Positions 21,780-33,602 are shown, counted from the stretch's first letter. The stretch: DNA of 64,000 nt from Neofusicoccum parvum (GCA_020912385.1 CP087210.1:2294001-2358000), one strand, 5' to 3'. Notes: generated by a model not told the origin, from the sequence alone. Translations and numbers: made by a program.

Positions 21780-22997
21780 ATGGTTGATCAGACATCATCT
21801 GCTGATATATCTTGGCAGTCGGTACTTTGGAAGCAGATTTACAAAAAGTCAAACTTTGCAATCGAGAGCAGCGCCGCGTGCGTAAGTGCGGAAACATGAT
21901 ACCAACAGTATATTCAAATGCAGCCACCACAACGGGAACAAACGCTAAAGCCACAGCCAGACCTGGGAGCGCCTCGTCCGCTTCATCGCCGTCGAGGACG
22001 ACCTCGAGCACATCGGCGAGCCCATCGACCCCGATCTCGACGGTAACACGCAACCACCCCCTCCCGCATCTCCCACGTCTCAACCCAAGCTCACGCCCCC
22101 AACCACGCAGTCGGCGCCGCCCTCGCCTCCAACCACGCCGTCCGCGTCCGCCTCTACGCGACCACCACCGTCCTCTCCGCGCTCGCCCAACCCACCTCCA
22201 CCACCCTCACCATCCGCACGCTCCTCTCGCCGCTGACCGCGCGCGAGGCCGGCACGATCCGCTGCATCGGGCTCAACTACCGCGCGCACGCCGCGGAGAT
22301 GAACCTCGCGCTGCCCGCCCACCCAACCCTCTTCTTCAAGCCCGCCACCAGCCTCAACCACCCCAACGGGCCGCTCCGCATCCCGGCGTGCGCCACGTCG
22401 CCGCCCCAAGCCGACTACGAGGCCGAGCTAGCCGTCGTCATCGGCCGACGGTGCCGCGACGTCGCCGCCGCCGACGCGCTCGCCTGCGTGCTGGGCTACG
22501 CCGCCGCCAACGACGTGTCCGCCCGCGGCCACCAGTTCGCCGGCGCGCAGTGGGCGTTCGGCAAGGGGTTCGACGGCTTCGCGCCCGTGGGCCCGTGTCT
22601 GGTGAGCGCGGCGAGGCGGGTGCGCGAGGCGCGCGAGGTGGAGCTCCGGACGGTCGTGAACGGGGCGGTGGTGCAGGAGGCGCGGGCGGATGACATGATC
22701 TTCTCGGTCGCGGAGATCGTGGCGTATCTGAGCCAGGTGAGTTGGGGTCCTGTTGGGCCTTTCTGCTGTTGGAGGGGTAGTTTGTGGTGAAGAGTGCTAA
22801 TAGGGGGCCAGGGTACTACGCTGGAGCCGGGGACGATTATTCTGACGGGTACGCCTTGTGGGATTGGCGTCAGTAGGAGTCCGCCGGTGTTTCTGAAGCC
22901 GGGAGATGATGTGAGGATTGTGATGAGCCATGGGCTGGGTTCGTTGGTGAACACTGTGGAGTATGAGGATAGTCCCAGTTCTAAAAGCGTCGTGTAG
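21780..22997 (+). CDS. Fumarylacetoacetate hydrolase (FAH) family protein
   Basis: Exons 21961-22042, 22111-22736 and 22812-22997 are secure. A first exon 21780-21881 with donor GTAAGT keeps the frame and supplies an ATG, giving 331 residues in total. The family core is clear: WERLVRFIAVEDD at the start, GLNYRAHAAEMNL, FFKPATSLNHP, DYEAELAVVIG (metal-binding Glu residues), GYAAANDVSARGHQ, FGKGFDGFAPVGP and GTIILTGTPCGIGV. FAH-family enzymes cleave or decarboxylate beta-diketo or oxo acids with a divalent metal, for example in tyrosine, homoprotocatechuate or oxaloacetate metabolism. This two-part FAHD1/ureidoglycolate-lyase-like form is shorter than true fumarylacetoacetase. The coding sequence is much richer in GC than the flanks. 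The first exon is the least certain part. Confidence 0.88.
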
Positions 22998-23867
22998 AGT
23001 TGTTTACGTTGGAAGGCATGGAAGCTTTTCGATACCAGTTGAAGTACTGGGATTTCCAATGTTTTTTTCACCGCTTTTACGGCCAAATAGAGCATTGCAA
23101 CTACATAGCACATATTCAGGATAGCCCAAAGCTCTCGTAAACCATAGAGTCAACAGGTACCCAAGTCAGTCAGGTCAATGGCAGTAAGACACTAAATTAT
23201 AAGGTGGTGAGAACTCGTATGTCGCGGGTCATATCATATACATAGTCTGTCGCACACGGGAAGCGCGCTTCTAGCGGAGTCCTACTAGTTGAATGTATTT
23301 AGAATCAATTTGAAATTGATTCCAAACTGATTTTGAATAACTGCAGATGTTTGAAGTTGTTCCATTCTTACAGCTATGCCTCATTGGGAACCTTGCATAT
23401 CAGGGTCCAGCTTTGCCGCCGGCCACCACAATATTGAGTTGAAGAAGCACGCCCACACATCAACCTTTACAGCAAGCTAACAAGCAGGTTAGCCTTCCAG
23501 CCCGCCTATAAAGGCTGACTTGACTTGACTTGCTGCATTTCTGGATAGCCTTGTCACATCCTAATGTTGTACGAGTACTCTATTGCTGTCCGTCTCGAAC
23601 GTGGGCTAGGTTGAACACAGGCATAGCCCTAATAAACAGTTTTACAAAGACGGCACAACAAAAGCACACGCGGTGACATTCGAAACATTCGATTTCAGTC
23701 CTGCTAAAAGCAAATGCAGCAAGCCATGACAATGCGTTATCATACGTTCCTCCCTCCGCTTAACAAAACACACTACGTTGGTATCGACACACCTCTCCAA
23801 ACGCCATGATCCTTGTATCCCAAAACCACCCTCCCTTTTTCTTTTCCTTTCACACCATCTCCGTCGT
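22998..23867. other. Intergenic between two convergent genes
   Basis: About 870 bases holding the 3' regions of the hydrolase and MCM6. It contains a perfect 21-nt palindrome (23303-23323), listed separately. No gene is seen. Confidence 0.6.
23303..23323. repeat. Perfect 21-nt inverted repeat
   Basis: GAATCAATTT, a single G, then AAATTGATTC: two perfectly complementary 10-nt arms around one base, in the convergent 3' region between the hydrolase and MCM6. It could form a hairpin or bind a dimeric protein. No role is known. Confidence 0.8.
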
Positions 23868-26800
23868 TTACATATCCTCCACAGCACAGTTAGGGTGCAG
23901 GACGTACACGACCCTGCCCTCGCGCTGCAGTCCTTCACCCTGGTCGTCGGCCAGGCCCTCGCCGCGGATCTGCATGAGGATGTTGTCCTGTTTCGAAAGG
24001 TTAGCCAAATGCCCGTCGTCGCACCTGCACAGGGCCGAAGAAGCGCGAAACTTACCTTGACCATCCTCTTCAACACCTTCCTCGCCAACATCCTCTCCTG
24101 CTCCAGATCCTCCTGCGTCTCCATCTCCGCCTCCTTCTGTTCGAGGTACCACACCAGCAGCTCCTCCTCCTCGACACCATCTTCCGCCGTCGCCGCATCG
24201 GCGTTGACACGGCGCACCAGCATGTTGAGAATGGACATGTACTTGTCGTACGTGATCTTTGTCTTTTCCCTCTGCTGCTGGGTGGCCGGGGTAGCGGAGG
24301 CGCCGCGGCTTGCTGCAGCGCCAGAAGCGGCAGCGTCCTCTTCCGCAGCCTCACCCATCTCCGCGTCGGCGCCAGCCTCAGCGTCCGCTGCGCCGGCCTC
24401 CTCCTCATCCTCAACCTCGACATCGTCCTTCTCGACGGAGATGATGCTCTGGCGAAGGAGGTTGAACGCCTCGCGGACGAACTCGGGCGTGACTTCCGTG
24501 ACGCAGTTTGCCTTGGCAATGGCCTCGCTAAGACGGATCATCGACTCAAGCTGGCGGACAGTGATGCGGTAGCTGTTGCGGCCAATGCCACCCTGAGCGT
24601 CATCAGCACGCAGCTCCTTGTACTTCTCGACCAGGGTCTGCTTGGCCTCAGGTGTGAATTCGGGCTTGAAGGTACGCGCGAAACGGATGTAGCGCTGTAG
24701 CTGCTCTGTGCTGAACTCCGGCTGCACTGCGTCATCACGAAGCCGGTGGATGTTAACGATGTGCTCAGCCAGGTGGCGGTCGACGCCCTCGTCGCACTCG
24801 TCAAGGACGACGAAGAATAGATCAAAACGAGACATGATGGGAGCGCTCATGTTGACGTTGGCGCGGAGAGTGGTCTTGCGGTTGTAGCGACCGCCGACTG
24901 GGTTTGCTGCGGCGAGGATAGAGGTGCGGGCGTTGAGAGTAGCCTGGATGCCAGCCTTGGCAATGGAGATAGTCTGCTGTTCCATAGCTTCGTGAATGGC
25001 GACCTGGTCTGCGATGTCCATCTTGTCGAATTCATCGATAGCACAGATACCGTTGTCCGCAAGCATCAACGCACCGGCTTCAATGGTGAAGTCTCCTGTC
25101 TCCTCATCCTTGACCACGGCAGCAGTAAGACCCGCAGCCGAAGAAGCCTTTCCAGATGTATAGACTGCACGAGGCAGGAAGGAGCAGATGTACTTAAGGA
25201 ATTGGGACTTGCTGGTACTGGGATCGCCAACAATACAGATGTTGATGTCACCTCTCAGCGCCATCCCTTCAGGGGTCATTTTGCTGACACCACCCATGAG
25301 CTGGAGAAGGAGACCCTTCTTGATGACCTGATGTCCATAGACCATAGGTGCGATGGAATCAACCAGACGCATGAAGATGTTGTTGGTATGAACCATGTTG
25401 CGGAGGTCCTCGATCTCAGCGGGCGAAAGAGTCGCCAGATACTCTGCTTGGGCCTCCTCACCCGTCTGGTTTACCTCCACCGGTGCAGTCTGGTTCAGAG
25501 AAGCGAGAATGTTTCCAGCCTGTCCATGAAGTTGCTGCGCCGCATTTTGTCCAGGGGTCGAAATGTCCGCGGTGAGCATGCAGGCCAGGAATGCCATTCT
25601 GTAGGTGAGATCCCTCACACCGAGCGCCTTTAAGCCTGACACACCATTGCCACCAACATCGTTGCCTCTCGGTAAATTGGTGTTGTCCCTTGTTGCTTGA
25701 GGCCTTACGCCAGGAACGCGGAACTGGCTGACGTCTGGAATGACGATGGCGGTACCGGTGAAAATGCACTTCTCTCCTGCCTTCGCGCGGTCGACCATCT
25801 CACCACGCAGGATGACGTCTATTGTCCTGGGCATGCTACCAGTGGGAATTTCCGAACTGTTCTCCTGGATGCGCACCTTCTGCCAGTCCACGAAGGTGCT
25901 TTGCCTGATATCCAATCGCCAGCCAACGCGGTTGCCACACGTCAAATTCGGGCACTGCGTAGGCTCGGTATAACGGAAAGTCTGCTCGATGTTGGGGACC
26001 ACAGCATTGCAGGCCTCGCAGACAAAAGTGGCCAGAGAAAGCTCTGGACGGACTTCTGAGGTCCTTGTGACGGTGCCAGAAATGGAGAGTAGCTTTCCAA
26101 TGGAAGAGGTCCGCAGTTGTCTAATGCGGGAAACAAGCGGCAAATTGTAAAATGCTAGCGAGAAGAGCTTGTCCGTCTGCTGGTTCGGCGTTTTGTTTGT
26201 AATCTTTGAATCATCTTGGCTTGTGGCGTTTCCTGTCACAGATGAAGCGGCGGCGGAGGAGTTCGAGTTGGGTTGTCTGTGCTCTCTGAAGTAGTCCGGC
26301 TCGTACTTGGCGATCAGGTTGTTCAGGGCTCGGGTCATGTAGGGAAGGAAGCGGTAGTACTCGTTGGCGATGGCATTCGCAACAACACCGTCCTCATGCC
26401 TCATGAGGTGTGTGAAATCAACGTAGAGGGTGGACAGCGAGTACAAGCGCATGCCATTGATCTGGGCGATGTAGTACTTGTCGGTGGTCTGAACGCTCGA
26501 GGCTGGGGCGCCGGACGAGGCAGGATCTTCGGTGTAGCTACATTATTCCGTCAGCACAGGCTACTCTCAGCGCGCGGGGTTTCGTGGCGCACCTCTCAAG
26601 GAACTCTTCGAATCTTTGCGACAGTGTCTCGCCCGTCACGTCGACAACGCGCGGGACATCCTGGCGCGGGCCGGCTGAGCGGCGCACTGTCCCTCTTGCG
26701 CCAACAACCTCGTCATCTGCAAATCCCTCGATATCACTGTTTGCGCCGGCGCTCTCGGACGGAGGGCCTCGTGGCCTTGAAGACGAGCGGTTCTGGGGGC

Positions 26801-26894
26801 GCCTTCCGGCTTGAGAACCGGTAGTCGAGGCGGGAGTAGCGGCGTCCAGACCGAAGTTGTCGGAGCCAATGACGGCGTCGACCAGAGAAGACAT
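23868..26894 (-). CDS. mcm6: MCM6, subunit of the replicative DNA helicase
   Basis: Exons 26894-26593, 26537-24056 and 23987-23868 (introns 55 and 68 nt) give 967 residues, the usual size for fungal MCM6. The N-terminus is polar and disordered. LSTLYVDFTHLMRHEDGVV and the zinc site (C274, C277, C296, C301) follow. The AAA+ core carries Walker A GDPSTSKSQ (Lys544), Walker B AIDEFDKM and the arginine-finger stretch SRFDLFF. The MCM6-specific region around GLKALGVRDLTYRMAF separates it from MCM2-5 and MCM7. The last exon encodes the C-terminal winged-helix end; reading through the last intron would give an unrelated tail. MCM6 works in the nucleus in the MCM2-7 ring of the CMG helicase. An acidic linker (about residues 800-840) precedes the last domain. 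Confidence 0.97.
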
Positions 26895-28127
26895 GTTTGG
26901 CGACGTCGGGGAGGAAATGTTTGCAGGCTGGTGAGGAGGGGAGGGTGTTTTGGTGGAGTGGATTTGGCGCCGTGTTTTCAGCTAAGGCGCGGCCGGCTCA
27001 GTTTCGGGGAATACGCGTGGCGCGTCCAAGGTCGCGCGGTGGACGCGTCGCGCCCAGCCTTCAATTTGTTGCCCGCTTGTGGACTAGCCCGGCCCGCAGC
27101 TGCCCCGCGTTCGCTCCCGCCATCTTTTCTGCCCGACATCGTGCGTGAAAACAGGAGGATGTGTCCAGCGACCGGGCTGCCGGCATCATTAACGAAGCCC
27201 TCTGGTTCAGGTCGCCGCGTCCATAGCTGCGGCTGACCAGTGCACCGTCGAGCACGCTGACTGGTCGTTGATTCCACGCTGTCTGTCATCCCATGTGCTC
27301 AAGAAGGTCCAATATTCATCCGACATCATAGTTTTGTGTCCTCCACTACTACCTGATTTAGTTGAGACATCGACATGCAGTTTAAGTCGCGTTCCCGTGG
27401 GGGTTCTGGTTCCTCACCACCCGCGACTCGCCCGGAGATGAGATCCGGACGATCCGTTCCAGGATTCGATGTCATCGATTGCCCCTCACTGCATGCTTGA
27501 GTTTCTACTGCTTGAAACATATGAACAGCATGCAAGCTTCGCCTCTTGAATGGCTTATGCAGTAGTCAAAGCTGCATTCGCTCAAGTTATAATCGCAGCG
27601 CCCCGTTATTCTTGCAGGTAACAGGCTACTGCATCATCTCTCGAATTATGTAGTTGGGAGGCATCGACCATCCAACGTCACTTCAGCAAACTGGATTCAT
27701 AATGCTGAGGGATTTGGACATGCATGTACCAACCTTTTCCGTCCGTCCCGAGTGATATCATTTTCCGACCTCGTTAATACAGTTCAGCTGCTACAAAGAT
27801 TCCCTCAGCCCTCGGCTTAATAGGAGGATTCCGTATCACCTGACTTTGAGGATGAAATAGGAGGATCAGAGACATGACATAAACTGATGGGCTTGCATCT
27901 TCGATCTGCCAACCACGCGCGCCTCCTGACCTCGAGAGTGCCGTATGGTACTTACAAGATTACAGTCGCCGCCGAATACGAAGCAAAAGCTCACGGAATT
28001 CAGGCAAAATGGTCGTGGATGTGATAAAAAGAGCTTGCTGAAGCCCTGGAATGTCGACTATGATTCTCTCCATCACTGTCACTCCTTCCAGTCTCTCATT
28101 TGAAAAGCCTTGCAATAATCGACACTC
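26895..28127. other. Intergenic, no gene recognised
   Basis: About 1.2 kb between divergent MCM6 and the GH45 gene. The MCM6-proximal 350 bases are GC-rich and the rest is of mixed composition with only short frames. Confidence 0.55.
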
Positions 28128-28906
28128 ATGGCTCCACTTCCCCACACCTCGTGGCTTATTTCCGCCCTCCTCCCGCTCGCCTTCTTCATCACTCCCATCA
28201 CCGCCAATGGCAGTGGCACGACAACCCGCTACTGGGACTGTTGCAAGCCCTCCTGCTCCTGGTCTAACAAGGCCCCAGTCTCGCAGCCCGTCAATACTTG
28301 CAACGCCGCCAACAATCAATACCTCCAGAACCCGGACGCTACATCCGGCTGCGAAGGCGGCGAAGCCTTCCAGTGCAGCGACCAAGCGCCCTGGGCCGTG
28401 AGAAACAACCTCGCCTTCGGGTTCGCCGCTGCCAAGCTCGCAGGGCAGAGCGAGAGCGACTGGTGCTGCGCCTGCTACGCGTACGTCCTTCCCCTCCCAT
28501 CCCCAGTCGAACTTCCGAAACGCACCCAGCCGCTGACTCCAAGCCTCCCTGTAGTCTCACCTTCACAACAACATCCATCGCGGGCAAAACGCTCGTCGTG
28601 CAGATCACCAACACGGGTGGCGATCTTGGCGACAATCACTTCGACATTGCGATGCCGGGCGGTGGCGTGGGCCAGTTCAACGGCTGCTCGCAGCAATGGG
28701 GCGGCGGGATCGACTTGGGGCAGCAATACGGCGGATTCAGCGACGTATCGCAGTGCGGGCAGATTCCGGGCCCGTGGCAGGACAGCTGCGCCTGGCGGTT
28801 TGACTGGTTCGAGAATGCGGATAATCCTGAGGTGCAGTTTAGGCGGGTGAGGTGTCCGCGAGCGTTGGTCGAGACGACAGGGTGTCAGAGGGATGATGAG
28901 AGGTAA
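28128..28906 (+). CDS. Secreted GH45 endoglucanase
   Basis: Exons 28128-28480 and 28555-28906 (74-nt intron) give 234 residues. A signal peptide (about 1-26, [17 protein letters not shown]) precedes the family signature [14 protein letters not shown], whose Asp37 is the catalytic base. The proton donor is Asp148 in [15 protein letters not shown]. Paired cysteines (CCxxxC, CSDQ, WCCAC, CGQ) match the disulfide-rich GH45 barrel. The enzyme cuts beta-1,4-glucan internally with inversion. The C-terminus ends shortly after the domain, so there is no CBM1 cellulose-binding module. The gene stands alone between MCM6 and a small membrane-protein gene. Confidence 0.95.
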
Positions 28907-29282
28907 TGAGCGGTGGAAGGGGGGTGAGGTGGGAGTTGAGTGCGTGCGGGTTCTTATGGTCTGTAAGAGTGTTGGGCTATGCTCAGTTTGGAATGTTAAG
29001 CTATTTGCTTGAAAAAGTGGTGGAAGCTCACACGAGACGTCCAAATAGTCCAACACGACTGACATCAAAGCACAGCAAGAGTTTCCAATTCCTCGCACGC
29101 GTGACAGTCATGTTGAACGGAGAGTACCTGCGCAGTTCACTCGCCTAAAAACCCGCTGCCCTAATGCCATTAACCTGCCCAGTATTCGTTGGTCTTTCGA
29201 CATCTACCTTAGTACCCCCTCCTCTTTCCGCCGAACACACTCGATAGACGCTTCTTTACCCCTCGGGCTACTACCAGCAAAC
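28907..29282. other. Intergenic
   Basis: About 375 bases between two same-strand genes. Nothing beyond a probable promoter is seen. Confidence 0.5.
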
Positions 29283-29723
29283 ATGCCACTCGACAGATCC
29301 ACTCTCAACCATGTCATTTTCATCGCCTTCCTGATTCTCGTCTTCTACCAAGTCCTTCGTCCCTTCGCCGATAACATCCAATTCCACGAAGACATCCAAT
29401 TCACCCCCAGCAACACCACCGAGCTCGGCCACCACCGCCACAAAATCCCTGAGGTTTTCCACCTCAGCACCACCAAGCTCGCCTATAGAAACGCAACCGC
29501 ACACCTACACGGCAACGTCACCACGCTTCTCCCCAGGAATAGCACCAGTCCCGCTTATAGCAGCGCCACTGGCCAGCCTCACGCCAACGGAACCGGGTCT
29601 ACCCACAGTAACGCGACCAAGCGCCTTCACAGCGACATGGATCTCGAGCATCGCGGGAAGCCGTACAAGGGCGGAAACAAGAATGGAGGCGGCACCACCA
29701 ACAACTGCTACAACTGCTCCTAG
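29283..29723 (+). CDS. Small single-pass membrane or surface protein, N-glycosylation-rich
   Basis: A single frame of 146 residues. One hydrophobic segment (about 10-27, HVIFIAFLILVFYQVL) near the N-terminus looks like a signal anchor, leaving about 115 residues outside. That part holds at least six N-x-S/T sequons (NTT, NAT, NVT, NST, NGT, NAT) plus a terminal NCS, is rich in Thr, Ser, His and Asn, and ends in a basic KPYKGGNKNGG stretch and CYNCS. This is consistent with a glycosylated cell-surface protein. I do not recognise a family, and the start codon sits in a plain context. The open frame could be accidental, but the ordered topology argues for a gene. Confidence 0.55.
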   Translation: MPLDRSTLNHVIFIAFLILVFYQVLRPFADNIQFHEDIQFTPSNTTELGHHRHKIPEVFHLSTTKLAYRNATAHLHGNVTTLLPRNSTSPAYSSATGQPHANGTGSTHSNATKRLHSDMDLEHRGKPYKGGNKNGGGTTNNCYNCS

Positions 29724-30184
29724 GAGGACAAGGCGACGTTTGAGTCCGCAGACGACAAGCTTGTGGTGGGCATGGGCTTGCTTGCTTTCTTGGTTGGCTG
29801 GTTCGTCTGAGTGGATGGTGTCTCCCGGGATGCTGTGAAAGCACTTGGCTAGCTAATTAGCTGATTGAGTAGATGATGGCCGGAATCTCCGAAAGATGAT
29901 GCAGGGTTTGGCTCAGCTGCCGAGTTACAGGCCAAGATGTATCTTTGGAGAAGGGGCGTGGCATCATTGGCATTGCATGATTGGCACTTCCTGCGTCTTG
30001 CTCGACTCATTGAAAAGCTTTCTCATCATCCAAAAATATTGGTTTATCATTGCTTTTCATAACTTACCACTTTTAATGGCATTATCACGCAGACACATTC
30101 AGGACACGAAATCTGACTCTTGCTTTCTTCTTTGGTATCTTAAATCTTTCATTAACTTTTTTTGCTTCATACATAGAGCCATAC
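29724..30184. other. Intergenic between convergent genes
   Basis: About 460 bases. The second half is AT-rich and probably holds the BCP1 3' UTR. Confidence 0.5.
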
Positions 30185-31198
30185 CTATGCCTGAGCCGCC
30201 GGACCTCCTAGGTACTCGCCCACTGCCTTAACAGCATCCGCGAACCTGCCCGCCTCGATCAGGATGAGGTGGCCCATGGGCTTGACACCAGCATCCTGGA
30301 ACGCCCTCTTGGCATCCGACGCGCCCTCGTCGCCCTGCTTCGAGTACTCGTACGTCGCATGCGCCAGCGCGTGCTTGTGCAGGACCTCGTCCTCCGGGTG
30401 GAAGTAGAAGGTCTCGGCTTCCTGGTCCTTCCTCTTCTTCTTGCTCGGCCGGTTGTCTTCCATGTCCAGCTTCGACTCGACCTCGATGTACGTCTTGGAG
30501 AGGACTAGGTAGTGTGAGAACTGGTATGGCTCCTTCTCCTCTAGCGCCCACTGCATTTCTTCCTGCAGCATGGTGTACATGGGCGGCACAATCTCCGACG
30601 GCATGTTGATGAAGCGCTCGGTCAGGATGAGACCGACTTGGGCGGGTGAGGACGGTTCGAAGAGGCTGGAGAGCTGGGAGAGGGCGGGCGAGGTGGAGGC
30701 TTTTTGCGCGAAGTATTTTGCGAGGTCCTTGATCACTTGTTTTTCCTGCTTCACGTCAGCTGGGAATTCAAGTCGTAGGGCGGCGTGTTTAGGCATACCC
30801 GGTGCTCATGCATGTTCAAGACAGTGAGGAATGCGTACGGATCCGACTCTATACCGTCAACCTTGACTGTCGAGCCCAGCAGCGGCTGGGCTAGGATCAT
30901 GTCGGCCAGCTCGGACAGGTTGAACAGCTGATTGTCGACGTCGAGCAGCTGGCGCAGCAGCATCTTCAGGCCGTGGAAGTCGACATCGGGCGACGGGTCG
31001 AACCATTCGAATTCGACATTGAGCATATCAATGTCCTAGAGCTTGCGCTACAGCATCAGCATGGAGTCCTCGGTGGTGTGCGCGGCGGGGACAACGCACC
31101 TCGTCGCTCTCGTCGTCGTCGTCCTGCTGGGGGTCCTTGGCGGGCGGAGCATCGCCCAGCTCCTCGGGGTCCTTTCTCTTCCTGCTGCCCTTGCCCAT
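30185..31198 (-). CDS. bcp1: BCP1/BCCIP family protein
   Basis: Exons 31198-31100, 31035-30799 and 30745-30185 (introns 64 and 53 nt) give 298 residues. The start MGKGSRKRKDPEE is a basic, nuclear-type N-terminus followed by an acidic stretch (DDDDESDE). The core has DIDMLNVEFEWFDP, which marks the BCP1 family, then the QLLDVDNQLFNLSELAD region, and SNxxPP/YxMLQEEM-like motifs in the third exon. In yeast, Bcp1 is a nuclear chaperone for ribosomal protein uL14 and is needed for nuclear export of Mss4; the human homologue is BCCIP. The length is normal. It is divergent from GUA1 with 330 bases between the start codons. Confidence 0.93.
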
Positions 31199-31528
31199 GT
31201 CTGCGGATGTGCGTGCGGAATGTCGCTGGACGGCGGCGGCGGTCGGCGGTTTTGAGGCTGGCGAAAATCCGCAGCCGGGGTGGTGGAGCTAAGTCTTGGC
31301 CGGCCGACGCGTGGTTTGCCACGGCAGCGGGGGCCACTACTAGATGCGTCACAGCTTATCGGCGAGCAGTCCGCGACGCGCGAAATCAACGTTCAGCCCT
31401 ACGCGGCGCCCCTCCAATATTTTTTCCCTGGCGCGTCGCCCACCCGCTCCCTCTCCTCTGCGTCTGCAAGTCTCCCCACAGCCCGCAGAACGCTCCTCCA
31501 CCACGTCCACCCGCACCCTTCAGTCACA
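31199..31528. promoter_or_regulatory. Bidirectional promoter between BCP1 and GUA1
   Basis: Only 330 bases separate the start codons of two divergent growth genes. The GUA1-proximal half is CT-rich, as in many fungal leaders. A ribosome-biogenesis factor and a purine enzyme sharing a promoter suggests co-regulation with growth (inference). Confidence 0.6.
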
Positions 31529-33265
31529 ATGGCAGGCACCGGCGAGCTCCCCATTGAACCCCACAAGACGTTCGACACCATCCTGGTGCTGGACTTTGGT
31601 ACCACCACTGTGCGCGCGACACTGCCAGCCTGTGACTAACTCCGAGAAAAGGCTCCCAGTACACGCACCTGATCACCCGCCGTCTGCGCGAGCTCAATGT
31701 CTACTCGGAGATGCTCCCCTGCACCCAGAAGATCGCCGATCTTTCCTGGAAGCCCAAGGGTGTCATCCTGTCCGGCTCGCCCTACTCGGTCTACGAGGAC
31801 GGCTCGCCGCACGCCGACCCGGCCGTCTTCGACCTGGGCGTGCCGATTCTAGGCATCTGCTACGGCCAGCAGGAGCTGGCCTGGTATCACGGCAAGGAAA
31901 ACGTGTCTGCCGGCGACAAGAAGGAGTACGGCCACGCCTACCTGAAGGTCGAGAAGCACCCCGGCAAGGCCGCTCACATCGACAAGCTCTTCGAGGGCCT
32001 TGAGAAGGATCTCGAGGTGTGGATGTCCCACGGCGACAAGCTCTCGCAACTGCCCACCGGCTTCGAGATCCTCGCCACCACCGACAATGCTCCCTTCGCC
32101 GGCATTGCGCACGAGACGAAGCAATACTTTGGCATTCAGTTCCACCCAGAGGTGACTCATACCCCGCGCGGCACGGAGCTTCTGAAGAACTTTGCGGTGG
32201 GAATCTGCGGCGCGAACCAGAACTGGACCATGTCCAAGTTCGTGGACCAGGAGATTGCTCGCATCCGCGCTCTGGTCGGCGAGAAGGGTCAGGTCATTGG
32301 CGCTGTCAGCGGTGGTGTTGACTCCACTGTTGCCGCCAAGCTGATGACGGAGGCCATTGGCGACCGCTTCCACGCCGTCCTGGTCGACAATGGTGTGCTC
32401 AGGCTTAACGAGGCTACCATTGTCAAGGAGACCCTGAGCAAGCACCTCGGCGTCAACCTGACTGTCGTCGACGCCAGCGAGCGCTTCCTCGGCAAGCTCA
32501 AGGGCATCACCGACGACCCGGAGAAGAAGCGCAAGGTCATTGGCAACACCTTCATTGAAGTGTTCCAGGAGGAGGCCAGGAGGATCGCCGACGAGGCTGC
32601 GCACACCTCCAAGGCTGGCGAGATCGAGTGGCTGCTGCAAGGAACTCTCTACCCCGATGTCATTGAGAGCATTTCCTTCAAGGGCCCCAGCGCGACCATT
32701 AAGACCCACCACAACGTTGGCGGTCTGCTGGAGGGCATGCACCTCAAGCTGATTGAGCCCCTGCGCGAGCTCTTCAAGGACGAGGTCCGTGAGCTCGGCA
32801 CGCAGTTGGGCATTCCAGAGGAGCTCGTCTGGCGCCACCCCTTCCCTGGCCCCGGTATTGCTATTCGCATTCTGGGTGAGGTCACTCCTGAGCAGGTTCG
32901 CATTGCTCGTCACGCGGACCACATCTTCATTGAGGAGATCAAGGCTGCCGGCCTCTACAGGCAGATCTCGCAGGCTTTCGCCGCTCTGCTGCCCTGCAAG
33001 GCTGTTGGTGTGATGGGCGACAAGCGTGTGCACGCGCAGGTCATTGCTCTGCGTGCCGTTGAGACGACGGACTTCATGACAGCCGACTGGTTCCCCTTCG
33101 ACGGGCAGTTCTTGAAGCGCGTGAGCAGGAGGATTGTGAACGAGGTCGACGGCGTCTGCCGTGTGGTTTACGACAGTAAGTGCAGCAGGATCGCATTCTC
33201 AGTGTCGCACAAGCTAACCCTTCCCAGTTACGAGCAAGCCCCCGGGCACGATTGAGATGGAGTGA
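31529..33265 (+). CDS. gua1: GMP synthase (glutamine-hydrolysing)
   Basis: Exons 31529-31598, 31652-33175 and 33228-33265 (introns 53 and 52 nt) give 543 residues. The class I glutamine amidotransferase domain begins [16 protein letters not shown] and holds the nucleophile Cys93 in GICYGQQ and the FHPEVTH His/Glu pair. The ATP-pyrophosphatase domain has the P-loop [11 protein letters not shown]. The dimerisation domain carries [16 protein letters not shown] and ends in the conserved PPGTIE. The enzyme converts XMP to GMP with ATP and glutamine, the last step of guanine nucleotide synthesis, in the cytosol. The short last exon encodes only the final dozen residues but is needed for the conserved C-terminus. 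Confidence 0.98.
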
Positions 33266-33488
33266 GGCAGAACCGGGATGGCGGAGACTTGTTTGGCATG
33301 AAAACCAAGGCGTTCAGGGAAAAAGGGACGGGTTGACTCTAGATAGACACCAAGACGTTGGGATGGCGCTAATGGCCAGCGACGAAGCCCGTAGAAGATA
33401 AGCAAATCGAGCGGCGCAAGCACCGATGATGTCCGTTGCGGGCCGATGGCTAATTAAAGCGGCGATGATCAAAAGCCTGCGGCTGATC

Positions 33489-33529
33489 GCGGAGGGGCCT
33501 GGAGGGGCTGGAGGGGCCGGAGGGGCTCA
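33489..33529 (+). repeat. GGAGGGGC(C/T) short tandem repeat
   Basis: Four imperfect 9-10-nt units of GGAGGGGC with C/T variants lie about 75 bases before the TATA box of the 33741 gene. The repeat is G-rich on the plus strand. Confidence 0.75.
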
Positions 33530-33602
33530 ATGATGCAACACTGCGGGCAGGGGGCCGATCATGGAAGCTGACGTCATAACGTCATAGTCTGCAGCACCTC
33601 CG

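Noticed and set aside
31849..33033. Long antisense frame (394 codons) opposite GUA1
   Set aside because: It mirrors the strongly codon-biased GUA1 coding strand. Its translation is Leu/Val/Glu-rich without motif, a common artefact of GC-rich third positions.
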